This document shows, one piece after another, positions 53,010 through 61,972 of a DNA stretch of 64,000 nucleotides; position 1 is the stretch's first letter; each line of letters starts with the position of its first letter. This DNA is from Chitinophaga agrisoli (GTDB lineage Bacteria; Bacteroidota; Bacteroidia; Chitinophagales; Chitinophagaceae), in contig NZ_VUOC01000003.1 in NCBI RefSeq assembly GCF_008386695.1, positions 544,421 to 608,420 on the forward strand, read 5' to 3'. The notes below the pieces were generated by a model. The model was not told the DNA's origin. It saw nothing but the letters and a program-made list of their open reading frames with translations, and ran no database searches. The position numbers and the translations under genes were made by a program.

Positions 53010-55268
53010 ATGCAAAAGATTGGAACCATATTACTCGTAGCATTATTGGCAATGATCTGTACCGTACAGGCGCAAACAGAACGGCTGCGGCCACTGTGCG
53101 TGTCTGACAACGGCAGGTATTTTACAACCGCAGATGGCGCGCCCTTCTTCTGGCTGGGCGATACCGGCTGGCTGCTGTTTAACAAGCTTACCCGCGAAGA
53201 AGCGGATAAATACCTGGAAGACCGTCACCAGAAAGGATTTAATGTAATACAGGTAATGGTCGTGCATAGCAATGGCGAGATAAATGCCTATGGCGATGCG
53301 GCCCTCGTAAATAAGAATGTAGCTACCCCGCGGGTTACGCCGGGCAACTCGCCGGACGATACCGCCCAGTATGACTACTGGGATCATGTGGATTATATCG
53401 TTAATAAAGCCGCGGAGAAAGGCATCTATATGGCGCTGGTGCCCGTATGGGGCTCCAATGTAAAAGCCGGTAAGGTAACGGTACAGCAGGCAAAAACATA
53501 TGCTACCTGGCTGGCCGCAAGATTTAAGGATAGGCCCAACATCATCTGGATGAACGGCGGCGATATTCCGGGCAACCAGGGCCTGGCCGTATGGAACATG
53601 ATCGGTACCACCCTGCGTCAGCAGGATCCCGGCCACCTGGTCACCTTTCACCCAAGAGGCCGTACCCAGTCTTCCAGGTGGTTTCACCAGGCATCCTGGC
53701 TGCAGTTTAACATGATGCAGTCCGGCCACCGCACCTACGCGCAGGATACCAGCGCCGGTGATCTGCACTATGGAGAAGATAACTGGAAATATGTAACGGC
53801 AGACTATAAGTTAAAGCCCGCAAAGCCTACGCTCGATGGTGAGCCTTCTTACGAAGGCATTCCCCATGGGTTGCATGATAGCCTGCAACCTCGTTGGACG
53901 GATAGCGATGTAAGGCGTTACGGCTATTGGTCCGTTTTCGCCGGAGCCGCTGGTTATACCTACGGCCACAATGCAGTAATGCAGATGCACAAGCCAGAAG
54001 ATCAGAGCGGCGCTTACGGCGTAAGGGAGCTATGGTTTAATGCCATCAACGATCCTGGCGCGGGGCAGATGATGCACCTGAAAAACCTGTTGCTGTCACG
54101 CCCATATTTTGACCGCGTGCCGGATCAGACATTGATCGCCGGGCAGCAAGGCAATAAATACAACCGGTTGATGGCTACCCGCGGTAAAGAGTATGCCTTC
54201 ATCTATACATACAACGGGCGTAACATATCCTTGAACATGGGCAGGATAGCCGGTGATACCGTTAAAGCATCCTGGTACGATCCGCGTAATGGCCAGGTAA
54301 CGCTCATCGGCAAATACGCTAACAAAGGCGTTGCCAACTTTGACCCGCCCGGCACACAGCAGGATGGTAACGACTGGGTACTGATCCTGGATACGTACCA
54401 ACCCGGCAAAGAAGTATACCTCTTCACCTCTTTCCGTGAGCCGGCAACAGATGGTTTGCACCTGCTGTATAGCTACGATGCTTATCATTGGCTGGACCTG
54501 GGCCGCTCCGTCCTGCAGCCTGAGGTAGGAGAGAAGCGCCTCATGCGCGATCCTTCCATGGTACAGGGGCCAGATGGTACCTTTCACCTGGTATGGACCA
54601 GCGGCTGGAAAGGCGATAAAGGGTTTGGCTACGCCAGCTCTAAAGACCTGGTGCACTGGTCTGCACAAAAGGCCATCAATGTAATGGAACATGAGCCCAC
54701 CACCGTGAACGTATGGGCGCCGGAATTGTTCTACGATAAAGCCACACAACAATACGTGATCATCTGGGCGTCCACCATTCCGCACCGTTTCCCTAAAGGA
54801 CAGGAGGATGAGGATAACAACCACCGCATGTATTACACCACTACTAAAGACTTTAATACTTTTTCCCCGGCCAAACTGTTCCTCGATCCAGGTTTTAGTG
54901 TGATAGACGCAGTGATCGTACAGCAGTCCGCCGGTAAGTATGTACTGGTGTTAAAAGATAATACCCGCCCGGAAAGGGATATCAAAGTAGCTTTTGGCGC
55001 CAATGCTACCGGTCCTTTTACGGACGTATCAAAGGCCTTTACGCCTAACTTTACGGAAGGCCCCACTGTTGTAAAAACAGGCAACGACTGGCTGATCTAT
55101 TTTGACGCCTACCGCGAAAAACTATATGGCGCAGTAAAAACAACGGACTTTAAGACCTTCACCAATATTACGGATGATGTGTCTGTACCTGCCGGCCATA
55201 AACATGGCACTATTTTTAAAGTAAAGGAAGATGTGCTGGATGCGTTACAGCAACCCGCACACCAATAA
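53010..55268 (+). CDS. GH140-like / GH43-like fusion enzyme
   Basis: A 752-residue secreted protein with a GGAGG-like ribosome site four bases before ATG 53010. Residues about 30-455 are a DUF4038/GH140-like barrel with collagen-binding-like domain (FFWLGDTGWLLFNKLTREEADKYL; Asp185 in IIWMNGGDIPG; Glu278 in KPTLDGEPSYEG; ASWYDPRNGQVTLIG). Residues about 455-752 form a five-bladed propeller (EKRLMRDPSMVQGPDGTFHLVWTSG, VWAPELFYDKATQQYVIIWAS, FTEGPTVVKTGNDWLIYFDAY) of GH43 type. Apiosidase plus arabinosidase or xylosidase activity is a reasonable guess; neither is shown. Confidence 0.75.
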   Translation: MQKIGTILLVALLAMICTVQAQTERLRPLCVSDNGRYFTTADGAPFFWLGDTGWLLFNKLTREEADKYLEDRHQKGFNVIQVMVVHSNGEINAYGDAALVNKNVATPRVTPGNSPDDTAQYDYWDHVDYIVNKAAEKGIYMALVPVWGSNVKAGKVTVQQAKTYATWLAARFKDRPNIIWMNGGDIPGNQGLAVWNMIGTTLRQQDPGHLVTFHPRGRTQSSRWFHQASWLQFNMMQSGHRTYAQDTSAGDLHYGEDNWKYVTADYKLKPAKPTLDGEPSYEGIPHGLHDSLQPRWTDSDVRRYGYWSVFAGAAGYTYGHNAVMQMHKPEDQSGAYGVRELWFNAINDPGAGQMMHLKNLLLSRPYFDRVPDQTLIAGQQGNKYNRLMATRGKEYAFIYTYNGRNISLNMGRIAGDTVKASWYDPRNGQVTLIGKYANKGVANFDPPGTQQDGNDWVLILDTYQPGKEVYLFTSFREPATDGLHLLYSYDAYHWLDLGRSVLQPEVGEKRLMRDPSMVQGPDGTFHLVWTSGWKGDKGFGYASSKDLVHWSAQKAINVMEHEPTTVNVWAPELFYDKATQQYVIIWASTIPHRFPKGQEDEDNNHRMYYTTTKDFNTFSPAKLFLDPGFSVIDAVIVQQSAGKYVLVLKDNTRPERDIKVAFGANATGPFTDVSKAFTPNFTEGPTVVKTGNDWLIYFDAYREKLYGAVKTTDFKTFTNITDDVSVPAGHKHGTIFKVKEDVLDALQQPAHQ

Positions 55269-55280
55269 AAGTTATTACGT

Positions 55281-57122
55281 ATGATGATCCGCAACTGCAG
55301 ATATATAATTCCACTGGCGCTGTTAGTTATCACAAAGGCAAATGCACAGGATACGGTACGCTACACCGGTAGTACGCGCGTGAATATAGATTATCACCAT
55401 GGACAGCTGGCGCCCGCCATGGGCGTGCACAATATAGAAGTGTTGCGCGCTAACCGCGAGCACCCGGATAGGGCGGAGGGCACCGGTTATACCTATAACC
55501 ACGCGCCTATGCTGGCCTACTGGAACAACGTATTTTACCTGGAATACCTCAGCGATAAAGTAAGCGAAAGCGTACCGCCTGGTCAAACATTATTGGTCAG
55601 GTCTAAAGATGGTTACAACTGGTCAAAGCCGGAGATCATCTTCCCGTTGTATAAGATCCCAGACGGTACCACCAAAGAAGGTTATCCTGGCGTAGCAAAA
55701 GACTTGTATGCCGTTATGCACCAGCGTATGGGCTTTTACACTTCTAAAAAACATCGCCTGCTGGCCCTGGCTTTTTATGGTATCTGCCTGGATGATGATG
55801 ATCGTCCCAATGACGGTAAAGGTATTGGCCGCGTAGTGCGCGAGATCATGGCAGATGGCAGCTATGGCCCCATCTACTTCATTCATTATAACCCTAAATG
55901 GAATGAGAAGAATACTTCCTACCCCTATTATACCAGCAGCAAGGATAAAGGTTTCGTAGAAGCCTGTAACGAGCTGCTGGCTAACAAGCTTATCACGCAG
56001 CAATGGGTAGAGGAGTCTGATCCAAAGGACCCGCTCATCACGCTCCAGAAACAATATAAAGCACTTAGTTACTACCATCTGCCGGATGGCAGGGTAGTGG
56101 GCCTCTGGAAGAATGCGCTCACGGCCATCAGCAAGGATGAAGGCAAAAGCTGGCCGGAATCTGCCGTACGTGCGCCCGGGTTTGTGAACGCCAATGCCAA
56201 GATCTGGGGACAGCGTACCTCTGATGGCCGCTATGCCACCGTATACAATCCTTCAGAATATCGCTGGCCCCTGGCTATTTCCGTAAGCCAGAACGGCCTG
56301 GAATATACAAACATGCTGTTGGTCCATGGCGAAATATCCCCCCTGCGTTATAAAGGCTTCTTTAAGGACTACGGCCCCCAATATGTACGTGGCATTGCAG
56401 AAGGCGACGGCACACCTCCCGGCGGCGATATGTGGGTAAGCTACAGCGTAAATAAAGAAGATATTTGGGTAGCCCGTATTCCCGTACCGGTAAAAGATAA
56501 AGCCACAGAGCAGGTAAACGATGTATTCAAACAGATGTCGCCGGATACCGCGCTCAAACACTGGAACATCTACAGCCCCTTATGGGCCCCGGTTAAAATG
56601 GAGAAGTCTGCCGACGGCCAGGTGCTCGCCCTGCGCGACTGGGACCGTTATGATTACGCCAAAGCAGAGCGCCTGTTCCCGGAAACACAGCGTGCTACGG
56701 TAGAATTCAGCGTTACGCCCGCACAGAATAACAAAGGCCTGCTGCAGGTGGAATTACAGGACACCAAAGGCAGCCCCTGTGTACGCCTCATGTTTGAACC
56801 AGACGGCACGCTGCGGGCCAAATCCGGGGCTAAGTTCAAGAACATCATGAAGTACGGGGCCAACACCGCCTATAACATCCGCATCACTGTTAATACTTAC
56901 ACCCGCTTCTACTCGGTAGAGATCAATGGCAAACATGCGTTAAACCAGCTCACCTTTGATCCGGTGCAAAGCGTGTCGCGTGTTACTTTCCGCACCGGCG
57001 AGCCAAGGCATGAACCGCATGCGGATACGCCGGCTGCACAGGACTTTGACCGTCCTAATGCCGGTGAACCGGACGAAGAAGCGGCCTATTTCATCAAATC
57101 CCTGAAAACGGAAGCACATTAA
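55281..57122 (+). CDS. BNR-propeller enzyme, PL27-like candidate rhamnose-glucuronate lyase
   Basis: The 613-residue secreted protein has a propeller domain (YNHAPMLAYWNNVFYLEYLSDKV, PGQTLLVRSKDGYNWSKPEIIFP, KDLYAVMHQRMGFY, KALSYYHLPDGRVVGLWKNALTAISKDEGKSW) and a C-terminal concanavalin-like sandwich (RATVEFSVTPAQNNKGLLQVELQD; GKHALNQLTFDPVQ). The pattern recalls the L-rhamnose-alpha-1,4-D-glucuronate lyase group from gut Bacteroidota. I place it there with low certainty; a sialidase-like hydrolase is the alternative. Its stop shares one base with the GH78 start (TAATG), so removal of rhamnose is a likely joint task. Confidence 0.55.
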   Translation: MMIRNCRYIIPLALLVITKANAQDTVRYTGSTRVNIDYHHGQLAPAMGVHNIEVLRANREHPDRAEGTGYTYNHAPMLAYWNNVFYLEYLSDKVSESVPPGQTLLVRSKDGYNWSKPEIIFPLYKIPDGTTKEGYPGVAKDLYAVMHQRMGFYTSKKHRLLALAFYGICLDDDDRPNDGKGIGRVVREIMADGSYGPIYFIHYNPKWNEKNTSYPYYTSSKDKGFVEACNELLANKLITQQWVEESDPKDPLITLQKQYKALSYYHLPDGRVVGLWKNALTAISKDEGKSWPESAVRAPGFVNANAKIWGQRTSDGRYATVYNPSEYRWPLAISVSQNGLEYTNMLLVHGEISPLRYKGFFKDYGPQYVRGIAEGDGTPPGGDMWVSYSVNKEDIWVARIPVPVKDKATEQVNDVFKQMSPDTALKHWNIYSPLWAPVKMEKSADGQVLALRDWDRYDYAKAERLFPETQRATVEFSVTPAQNNKGLLQVELQDTKGSPCVRLMFEPDGTLRAKSGAKFKNIMKYGANTAYNIRITVNTYTRFYSVEINGKHALNQLTFDPVQSVSRVTFRTGEPRHEPHADTPAAQDFDRPNAGEPDEEAAYFIKSLKTEAH

Positions 57123-59881
57123 TGCGCAGTCTCCTCCTCATAATAACCTTGTTGTGCCAGGTCACCCTGCTGTCTGCTCAAAACATACAGCTGCAGCACC
57201 TGCGTTGTGAAATGTTAACCAACCCGGTTGGCATTGACGTAACAACGCCCCGTCTTAGTTGGGAAGTAACCGGCGCACAGCGGAACATCCGGCAAACTGC
57301 TTACGAGGTACTGGTAGCCTCCACGCCGCAAAAACTGGCCGCCAATGAAGGCGATCTGTGGAGCTCCGGTAAGATAAACAGTAACCGCTCCGTACATGTA
57401 GCCTATGCAGGTAAGCCCCTGCAAAGCCGTGCGGCCTGTTACTGGAAACTAAGGACCTGGACCACCCAGGGCGCTAGTGATTGGAGCGCCCCTGCACAAT
57501 GGAGTATGGGCCTGCTCACCTCACAGGACTGGCAGGCAAAATGGATAGGCATGGATCGCGGCTTTCCCTGGGATAGTGCGGAAACTAAATTCTCCCGCCT
57601 CTCCGCCCGCTACTTCCGCAAAACATTTGCGGTTAAAGCATCCATTAAAAAAGCCACTGCTTACGTCTCCGGTCTGGGCTGGTACGAATTGTACCTGAAC
57701 GGACAGCGTATAGGCGACCAGGTACTGGCGCCCGCGCCTACAGACTACCGGAGGTCCGTTCTATACAATACATTTGACGTAACAACCGCCCTACAGCAAG
57801 GTAACAATGCCATTGGTACCGTATTGGGCAATGGCCGTTTCTTTACCATGCGGCAGGCATACAAACCTTATAAGATCCGCACGTTCGGTTATCCCAAAGT
57901 ATTACTGCAACTGGAAGTAGAGTATACAGATGGTACCCGCCAGACCATTGTTACAGACAATAGCTGGAAGTTTACCGCCGATGGCCCCATCCGTACCAAC
58001 AACGAATACGATGGCGAGGAATATGATGCCACCAAAGAAATGCCGGGATGGAGCACCACAAAGTTTGATGATAGCCAATGGCTGCAGCCACAACTGGTAG
58101 AAGCCCCCGGAGGACAAATAAAGGCCCAGATGAATGAGCGTATGCGGGTAATGGAAACCATCCGCCCCGTCGGCATCCACAGCCTTAAACCCGGTGTACA
58201 GATCCTGGATATGGGCCAGAACATGGTAGGCTGGCTGCAACTGAAAGTAAAAGGGAAACGGGGCGACCAGGTAACGCTGCGTTTTGCAGAAACCTTGCAG
58301 CCGGATGGCTCCCTTTATGTAGCCAACCTGCGCGATGCTAAAGTAACAGATGTATACACCCTGAAAGGCGATGGTATAGAAACATGGCATCCCGTTTTTG
58401 TATACCATGGCTTCCGTTATGTCGAGATCACCGGTTACCCGCAAGCACCTTCCCTGAATGATTTTGAAGGACAGGTAGTCTATGATGGCATCAATACCAC
58501 CGGTACTTTTACCTCTTCAGATACTACCCTCAATCAAATATTTAAGAACGCTTACTGGGGCATACGCGGCAATTACAAAGGCATGCCATTGGATTGCCCC
58601 CAGCGTAACGAGCGCATGCCCTGGCTGGGCGACCGCGCCACCGGCGCTTATGGAGAAAGCTTCCTGTTTGACAATGCTAAATTATATGCCAAATGGCTCG
58701 ATGATATTGAGGAATCGCAAACAGAAGCCGGCGCCATCCCGGATGTAGCCCCTGCCTACTGGAACTACTACAGCGATAACGTTACCTGGCCCGGCACTTA
58801 CATCCTCGTGGCCAATATGCTCTACGAGCAGTTTGATGACGAGGTGTCCATCGCCAAACATTACAACAGCATGAAACGATGGCTGGCCTACATGCGCGGC
58901 AAGTACATGAAAGACTACATCGTTACCAAAGATAAATACGGTGACTGGTGCGTGCCGCCGGAGTCCTTACAGCTCATCCACTCCCGGGACTCTACCCGTA
59001 CTACAGAGGGCGCGCTCCTGGCCACTGCCTACTACTACCGCTTGCTTTCGCTGATGGAACGTTTTGCCGGTATCCTGCATCAACCACAGGATGCCAAAGA
59101 ATTTGCCGCGTTACAGGAAAAGATCAGCGACGCATTCAACAAAAAATATTTCAACAGTACCACCGCACAATACAGCAACAATACTGTTACGGCCAACCTG
59201 TTACCCCTATACTTTGACATCACACCCGCTGCTAAACGCGATGCGGTATTCCACAACATCGTACAAAAGATAGAACAGGAATACCACGGGCATATCAGCA
59301 CCGGCGTAATAGGTACCCAATGGCTCATGCGCGGCCTGAGCCGCCGCGGACAACAGGATATCGCCTACCAGATGGCATCCAACCGGGACTATCCCAGCTG
59401 GGGCTACATGGTAGCACGTGGCGCTACCACCATCTGGGAACTTTGGAACGGCGATACCGCCAACCCCAGCATGAACTCCCATAACCACATTATGCTCCTG
59501 GGCGATCTGCTTGTCTGGTATTACGAGGATCTTGCCGGTATCCGCTCCGCGCCCGGCCATCCCGGCTTTCAACAGGTGCTAATGAAACCTGTATTACCTA
59601 CAGGCTTACAATCCGCCAAAGCTACCTACCATACTAACTATGGTGATGTAAGCAGCAGCTGGAAAAAAGAGGCCGGTCATTTTACCTGGCAGGTACACAT
59701 TCCGGCTAATACCACCGCATTGGTATACATCCCTGCAGCCAACGCTGCCCAGGTAAAAGAAAGTGGCAAAGCCGCCAGTACCGCTACGGGCATTAAATGG
59801 CTGCGTATGGAAGGTGACAGGGCCGTATTCGAAGCCGGCTCCGGCGACTACGTATTTGAGAGTGTTTTGAATGAAAAATAG
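57122..59881 (+). CDS. GH78 alpha-L-rhamnosidase
   Basis: A 919-residue secreted enzyme with standard GH78 layout. An N-terminal fibronectin-like domain (LRCEMLTNPVGIDVTTPRLSWEVTG) and carbohydrate-binding sandwiches (KKATAYVSGLGWYELYLNGQRIGDQVLAP) precede the (alpha/alpha)6 catalytic barrel (PLDCPQRNERMPWLGDRATGAYGE with the general acid Glu in RNERMPW). TTIWELWNGD supplies the second catalytic Glu. A C-terminal beta domain ends the protein. It releases terminal alpha-L-rhamnose. It is translationally coupled to the upstream propeller enzyme. Confidence 0.96.
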   Translation: MRSLLLIITLLCQVTLLSAQNIQLQHLRCEMLTNPVGIDVTTPRLSWEVTGAQRNIRQTAYEVLVASTPQKLAANEGDLWSSGKINSNRSVHVAYAGKPLQSRAACYWKLRTWTTQGASDWSAPAQWSMGLLTSQDWQAKWIGMDRGFPWDSAETKFSRLSARYFRKTFAVKASIKKATAYVSGLGWYELYLNGQRIGDQVLAPAPTDYRRSVLYNTFDVTTALQQGNNAIGTVLGNGRFFTMRQAYKPYKIRTFGYPKVLLQLEVEYTDGTRQTIVTDNSWKFTADGPIRTNNEYDGEEYDATKEMPGWSTTKFDDSQWLQPQLVEAPGGQIKAQMNERMRVMETIRPVGIHSLKPGVQILDMGQNMVGWLQLKVKGKRGDQVTLRFAETLQPDGSLYVANLRDAKVTDVYTLKGDGIETWHPVFVYHGFRYVEITGYPQAPSLNDFEGQVVYDGINTTGTFTSSDTTLNQIFKNAYWGIRGNYKGMPLDCPQRNERMPWLGDRATGAYGESFLFDNAKLYAKWLDDIEESQTEAGAIPDVAPAYWNYYSDNVTWPGTYILVANMLYEQFDDEVSIAKHYNSMKRWLAYMRGKYMKDYIVTKDKYGDWCVPPESLQLIHSRDSTRTTEGALLATAYYYRLLSLMERFAGILHQPQDAKEFAALQEKISDAFNKKYFNSTTAQYSNNTVTANLLPLYFDITPAAKRDAVFHNIVQKIEQEYHGHISTGVIGTQWLMRGLSRRGQQDIAYQMASNRDYPSWGYMVARGATTIWELWNGDTANPSMNSHNHIMLLGDLLVWYYEDLAGIRSAPGHPGFQQVLMKPVLPTGLQSAKATYHTNYGDVSSSWKKEAGHFTWQVHIPANTTALVYIPAANAAQVKESGKAASTATGIKWLRMEGDRAVFEAGSGDYVFESVLNEK

Positions 59882-59886
59882 AACCC

Positions 59887-59918
59887 AGTATCCTGCACCT
59901 GTAAAGGTGTGGGATACT
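59887..59918 (+). promoter_or_regulatory. hairpin between the GH78 and BNR genes
   Basis: AGTATCCTGCACCT and AGGTGTGGGATACT pair over 14 positions (two G-T pairs) around the tetraloop GTAA. No T run follows. It begins six bases past the GH78 stop and is the third strong hairpin at a gene junction in this locus. Confidence 0.65.
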
Positions 59919-59936
59919 TACTTGTAAACAACAACT

Positions 59937-61037
59937 ATGTATAAACGTATTTTTAGCGCAGCTCTATTATTACTGACTGCCTTCAGCGGAGAGGCGCAAC
60001 AAACGGAAACAAGGCCCTGGAAACACGGCATAATCACAGACGAGTTCATATTTGAACAGGCGCCTTTCCCTTCCTGTCACGCTTCCACCATTGCAGAAAC
60101 CAAACAGGGATTAGTAGCCGCCTGGTTTGGCGGCGCTAAAGAAGGCGCGCCGGATGTGTGCATATGGGTAAGCCGTAAAGCCAACAACAGCGACAAATGG
60201 ACAGCCCCTGCAGAAGTAGCCAACGGTAAACTGAATGATAGCGTGCGCGTAGCCTGCTATAACCCGGTATTATACCAGGTACCCGGCGGCGACCTGCTCC
60301 TGTTTTATAAAGTAGGCGCTAAGGTAGCATTATGGAAAGGCTGGATGAAAACCTCTAAAGACGGCGGTATTACCTGGTCTGCGCCCAAAGCTTTACCGGA
60401 AGGTTATCTGGGCCCCGTAAAGAACAAACCGGTGCTGCTGAAGGATGGTACATTACTATGCCCCTCCAGCACAGAGAGCAATGGCTGGAAAGTACATTTT
60501 GAGCTGACCAAAGACCAGGGCAACACCTGGGAAAAGATAGGCCCCATCAATGATGGTAAAACCTTTAATGCCATACAACCCAGCGTACTGTTTTACCCCG
60601 GCGGCAGGATGCAGATCCTGTGCAGAAGCAAGGAGCGCGCTATTCTGGAATCATGGTCTACAGATAACGGCCGTACCTGGTCGCCCATGGCGCCTACTAA
60701 CCTGCCCAACAATAACTCCGGAACAGACGCAGTGACCCTGCCGGATGGCCGTCAGCTGTTGGTATATAACCACGTGCTGCCGCCGGATGGAAAAGCTAAG
60801 GGCCCCCGCACACCTTTGAATGTATCTGTTTCTAAAGACGGCAAAACATGGAATGCGGCGCTGATCCTGGAAGATTCTCCCATCAGTCAGTACTCTTATC
60901 CTTCCGTGATCTATGGGCGGGATGGTTTTATACATATCGTATACACCTGGAGAAGGGAACGTATCAAATATGTAAAAGTAGACCCGAAGCAGCTGCAGGT
61001 AAAAGAGATCAAAAACGGCCAATGGCCCAATGAATAA
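59937..61037 (+). CDS. secreted BNR/Asp-box sialidase-like protein
   Basis: The 366-residue six-bladed propeller has a signal peptide (IFSAALLLLTAFSGEAQ). Asp boxes are clear in TSKDGGITWSAPKAL, TKDQGNTWEKIG, STDNGRTWSPMA and SKDGKTWNAAL, and the first blade reads CHASTIAETKQGLVAAWFGGAKEG. It matches the predicted-neuraminidase (BNR_2) group, whose members in plant-glycan loci rarely act on sialic acid. The true substrate is unknown. It lies between rhamnosidase genes. Confidence 0.75.
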   Translation: MYKRIFSAALLLLTAFSGEAQQTETRPWKHGIITDEFIFEQAPFPSCHASTIAETKQGLVAAWFGGAKEGAPDVCIWVSRKANNSDKWTAPAEVANGKLNDSVRVACYNPVLYQVPGGDLLLFYKVGAKVALWKGWMKTSKDGGITWSAPKALPEGYLGPVKNKPVLLKDGTLLCPSSTESNGWKVHFELTKDQGNTWEKIGPINDGKTFNAIQPSVLFYPGGRMQILCRSKERAILESWSTDNGRTWSPMAPTNLPNNNSGTDAVTLPDGRQLLVYNHVLPPDGKAKGPRTPLNVSVSKDGKTWNAALILEDSPISQYSYPSVIYGRDGFIHIVYTWRRERIKYVKVDPKQLQVKEIKNGQWPNE

Positions 61038-61078
61038 TTCACGGACAACAAAGCTGTAGTTCGTACAAAAACATTGTT

Positions 61079-61972
61079 ATGGATCGTCGTAAATTTTTAT
61101 TCAATACTTCCCTGGCATTGACCGCCGGTTTACTGGACAGGCAAATATCCTGGGCAGCTGCGCCGCAAGCACAGCAACGTTACAAGATAGCCGTTTGTGA
61201 CTGGATGATCTTAAAACGCCAGAAACTGGGCGCTTTACAACTAACCAAAGATATTGGCGCGGATGGTGTTGAGCTGGATATGGGCGGTTTAGGTACCCGC
61301 GAGACCTTTGACAACAAACTCACCGATGCCGCATTACGCCAAAAATTCATTGACGAAGCCAAACGCCTCAACATAGAGTTCGCCTCCGTGGCCATGTCCG
61401 GTTTTTACGCGCAGTCCTTTGCGGAGCGCCCGGGTGTAGACCGTATGGTGCAGGATTGTATAGACCTTATGCAACAGCTGCAGGTAAAAGTAGCTTTCCT
61501 GCCCCTGGGTATCCAGGGTGATCTGGTGCAGCATCCGGAGTTACGCCCGGTGATTGTAAAACGGTTACAGGAAGTAGCCAAACAGGCAGAGAAAGCCAAT
61601 GTGATCATCGGTATTGAAACGGCCCTGGATGCAAAAGGAGAGGTGAAGCTGCTGGATGATATCGGTTCTGCCAATATCCAAAGCTATTTCAACTTTGCCA
61701 ATGCACTGGAAGGAGGCCGCGACCTCCAGAAGGAGTTGCGTATCTTAGGCAAACACCGTATTGCCCAGATCCACTGCACAGATAAAGATGGCGTATGGCT
61801 GCAGGATAACACCCGCATCCACCTGCCCAAGGTAAAACACACCCTCGATAAAATGGGTTGGAGCGGCTGGCTCGTCATAGAGCGCTCCCGCGATGCAAAA
61901 GACCCGCGTAATGTGAAATGGAACTTTGGCGCTAACGCCAAATATCTGAAATCGGTTTTTCAACAGGCATAA
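61079..61972 (+). CDS. sugar phosphate isomerase/epimerase-like TIM barrel, exported
   Basis: The 297-residue protein begins with MDRRKFLFNTSLALTAGLL, an RR-containing Tat-like signal. The body is a xylose-isomerase-type barrel (GADGVELDMGGLG, NVIIGIETALDAKGEVKLLDDI, AQIHCTDKDGVWLQDN, GWSGWLVIERSRDAKDPRNV) with metal-binding Glu, Asp and His candidates. Such periplasmic relatives occur in polysaccharide loci, where a role in epimerising or oxidising released sugars is suspected. The stop shares a base with the next start (TAATG). Confidence 0.8.
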   Translation: MDRRKFLFNTSLALTAGLLDRQISWAAAPQAQQRYKIAVCDWMILKRQKLGALQLTKDIGADGVELDMGGLGTRETFDNKLTDAALRQKFIDEAKRLNIEFASVAMSGFYAQSFAERPGVDRMVQDCIDLMQQLQVKVAFLPLGIQGDLVQHPELRPVIVKRLQEVAKQAEKANVIIGIETALDAKGEVKLLDDIGSANIQSYFNFANALEGGRDLQKELRILGKHRIAQIHCTDKDGVWLQDNTRIHLPKVKHTLDKMGWSGWLVIERSRDAKDPRNVKWNFGANAKYLKSVFQQA

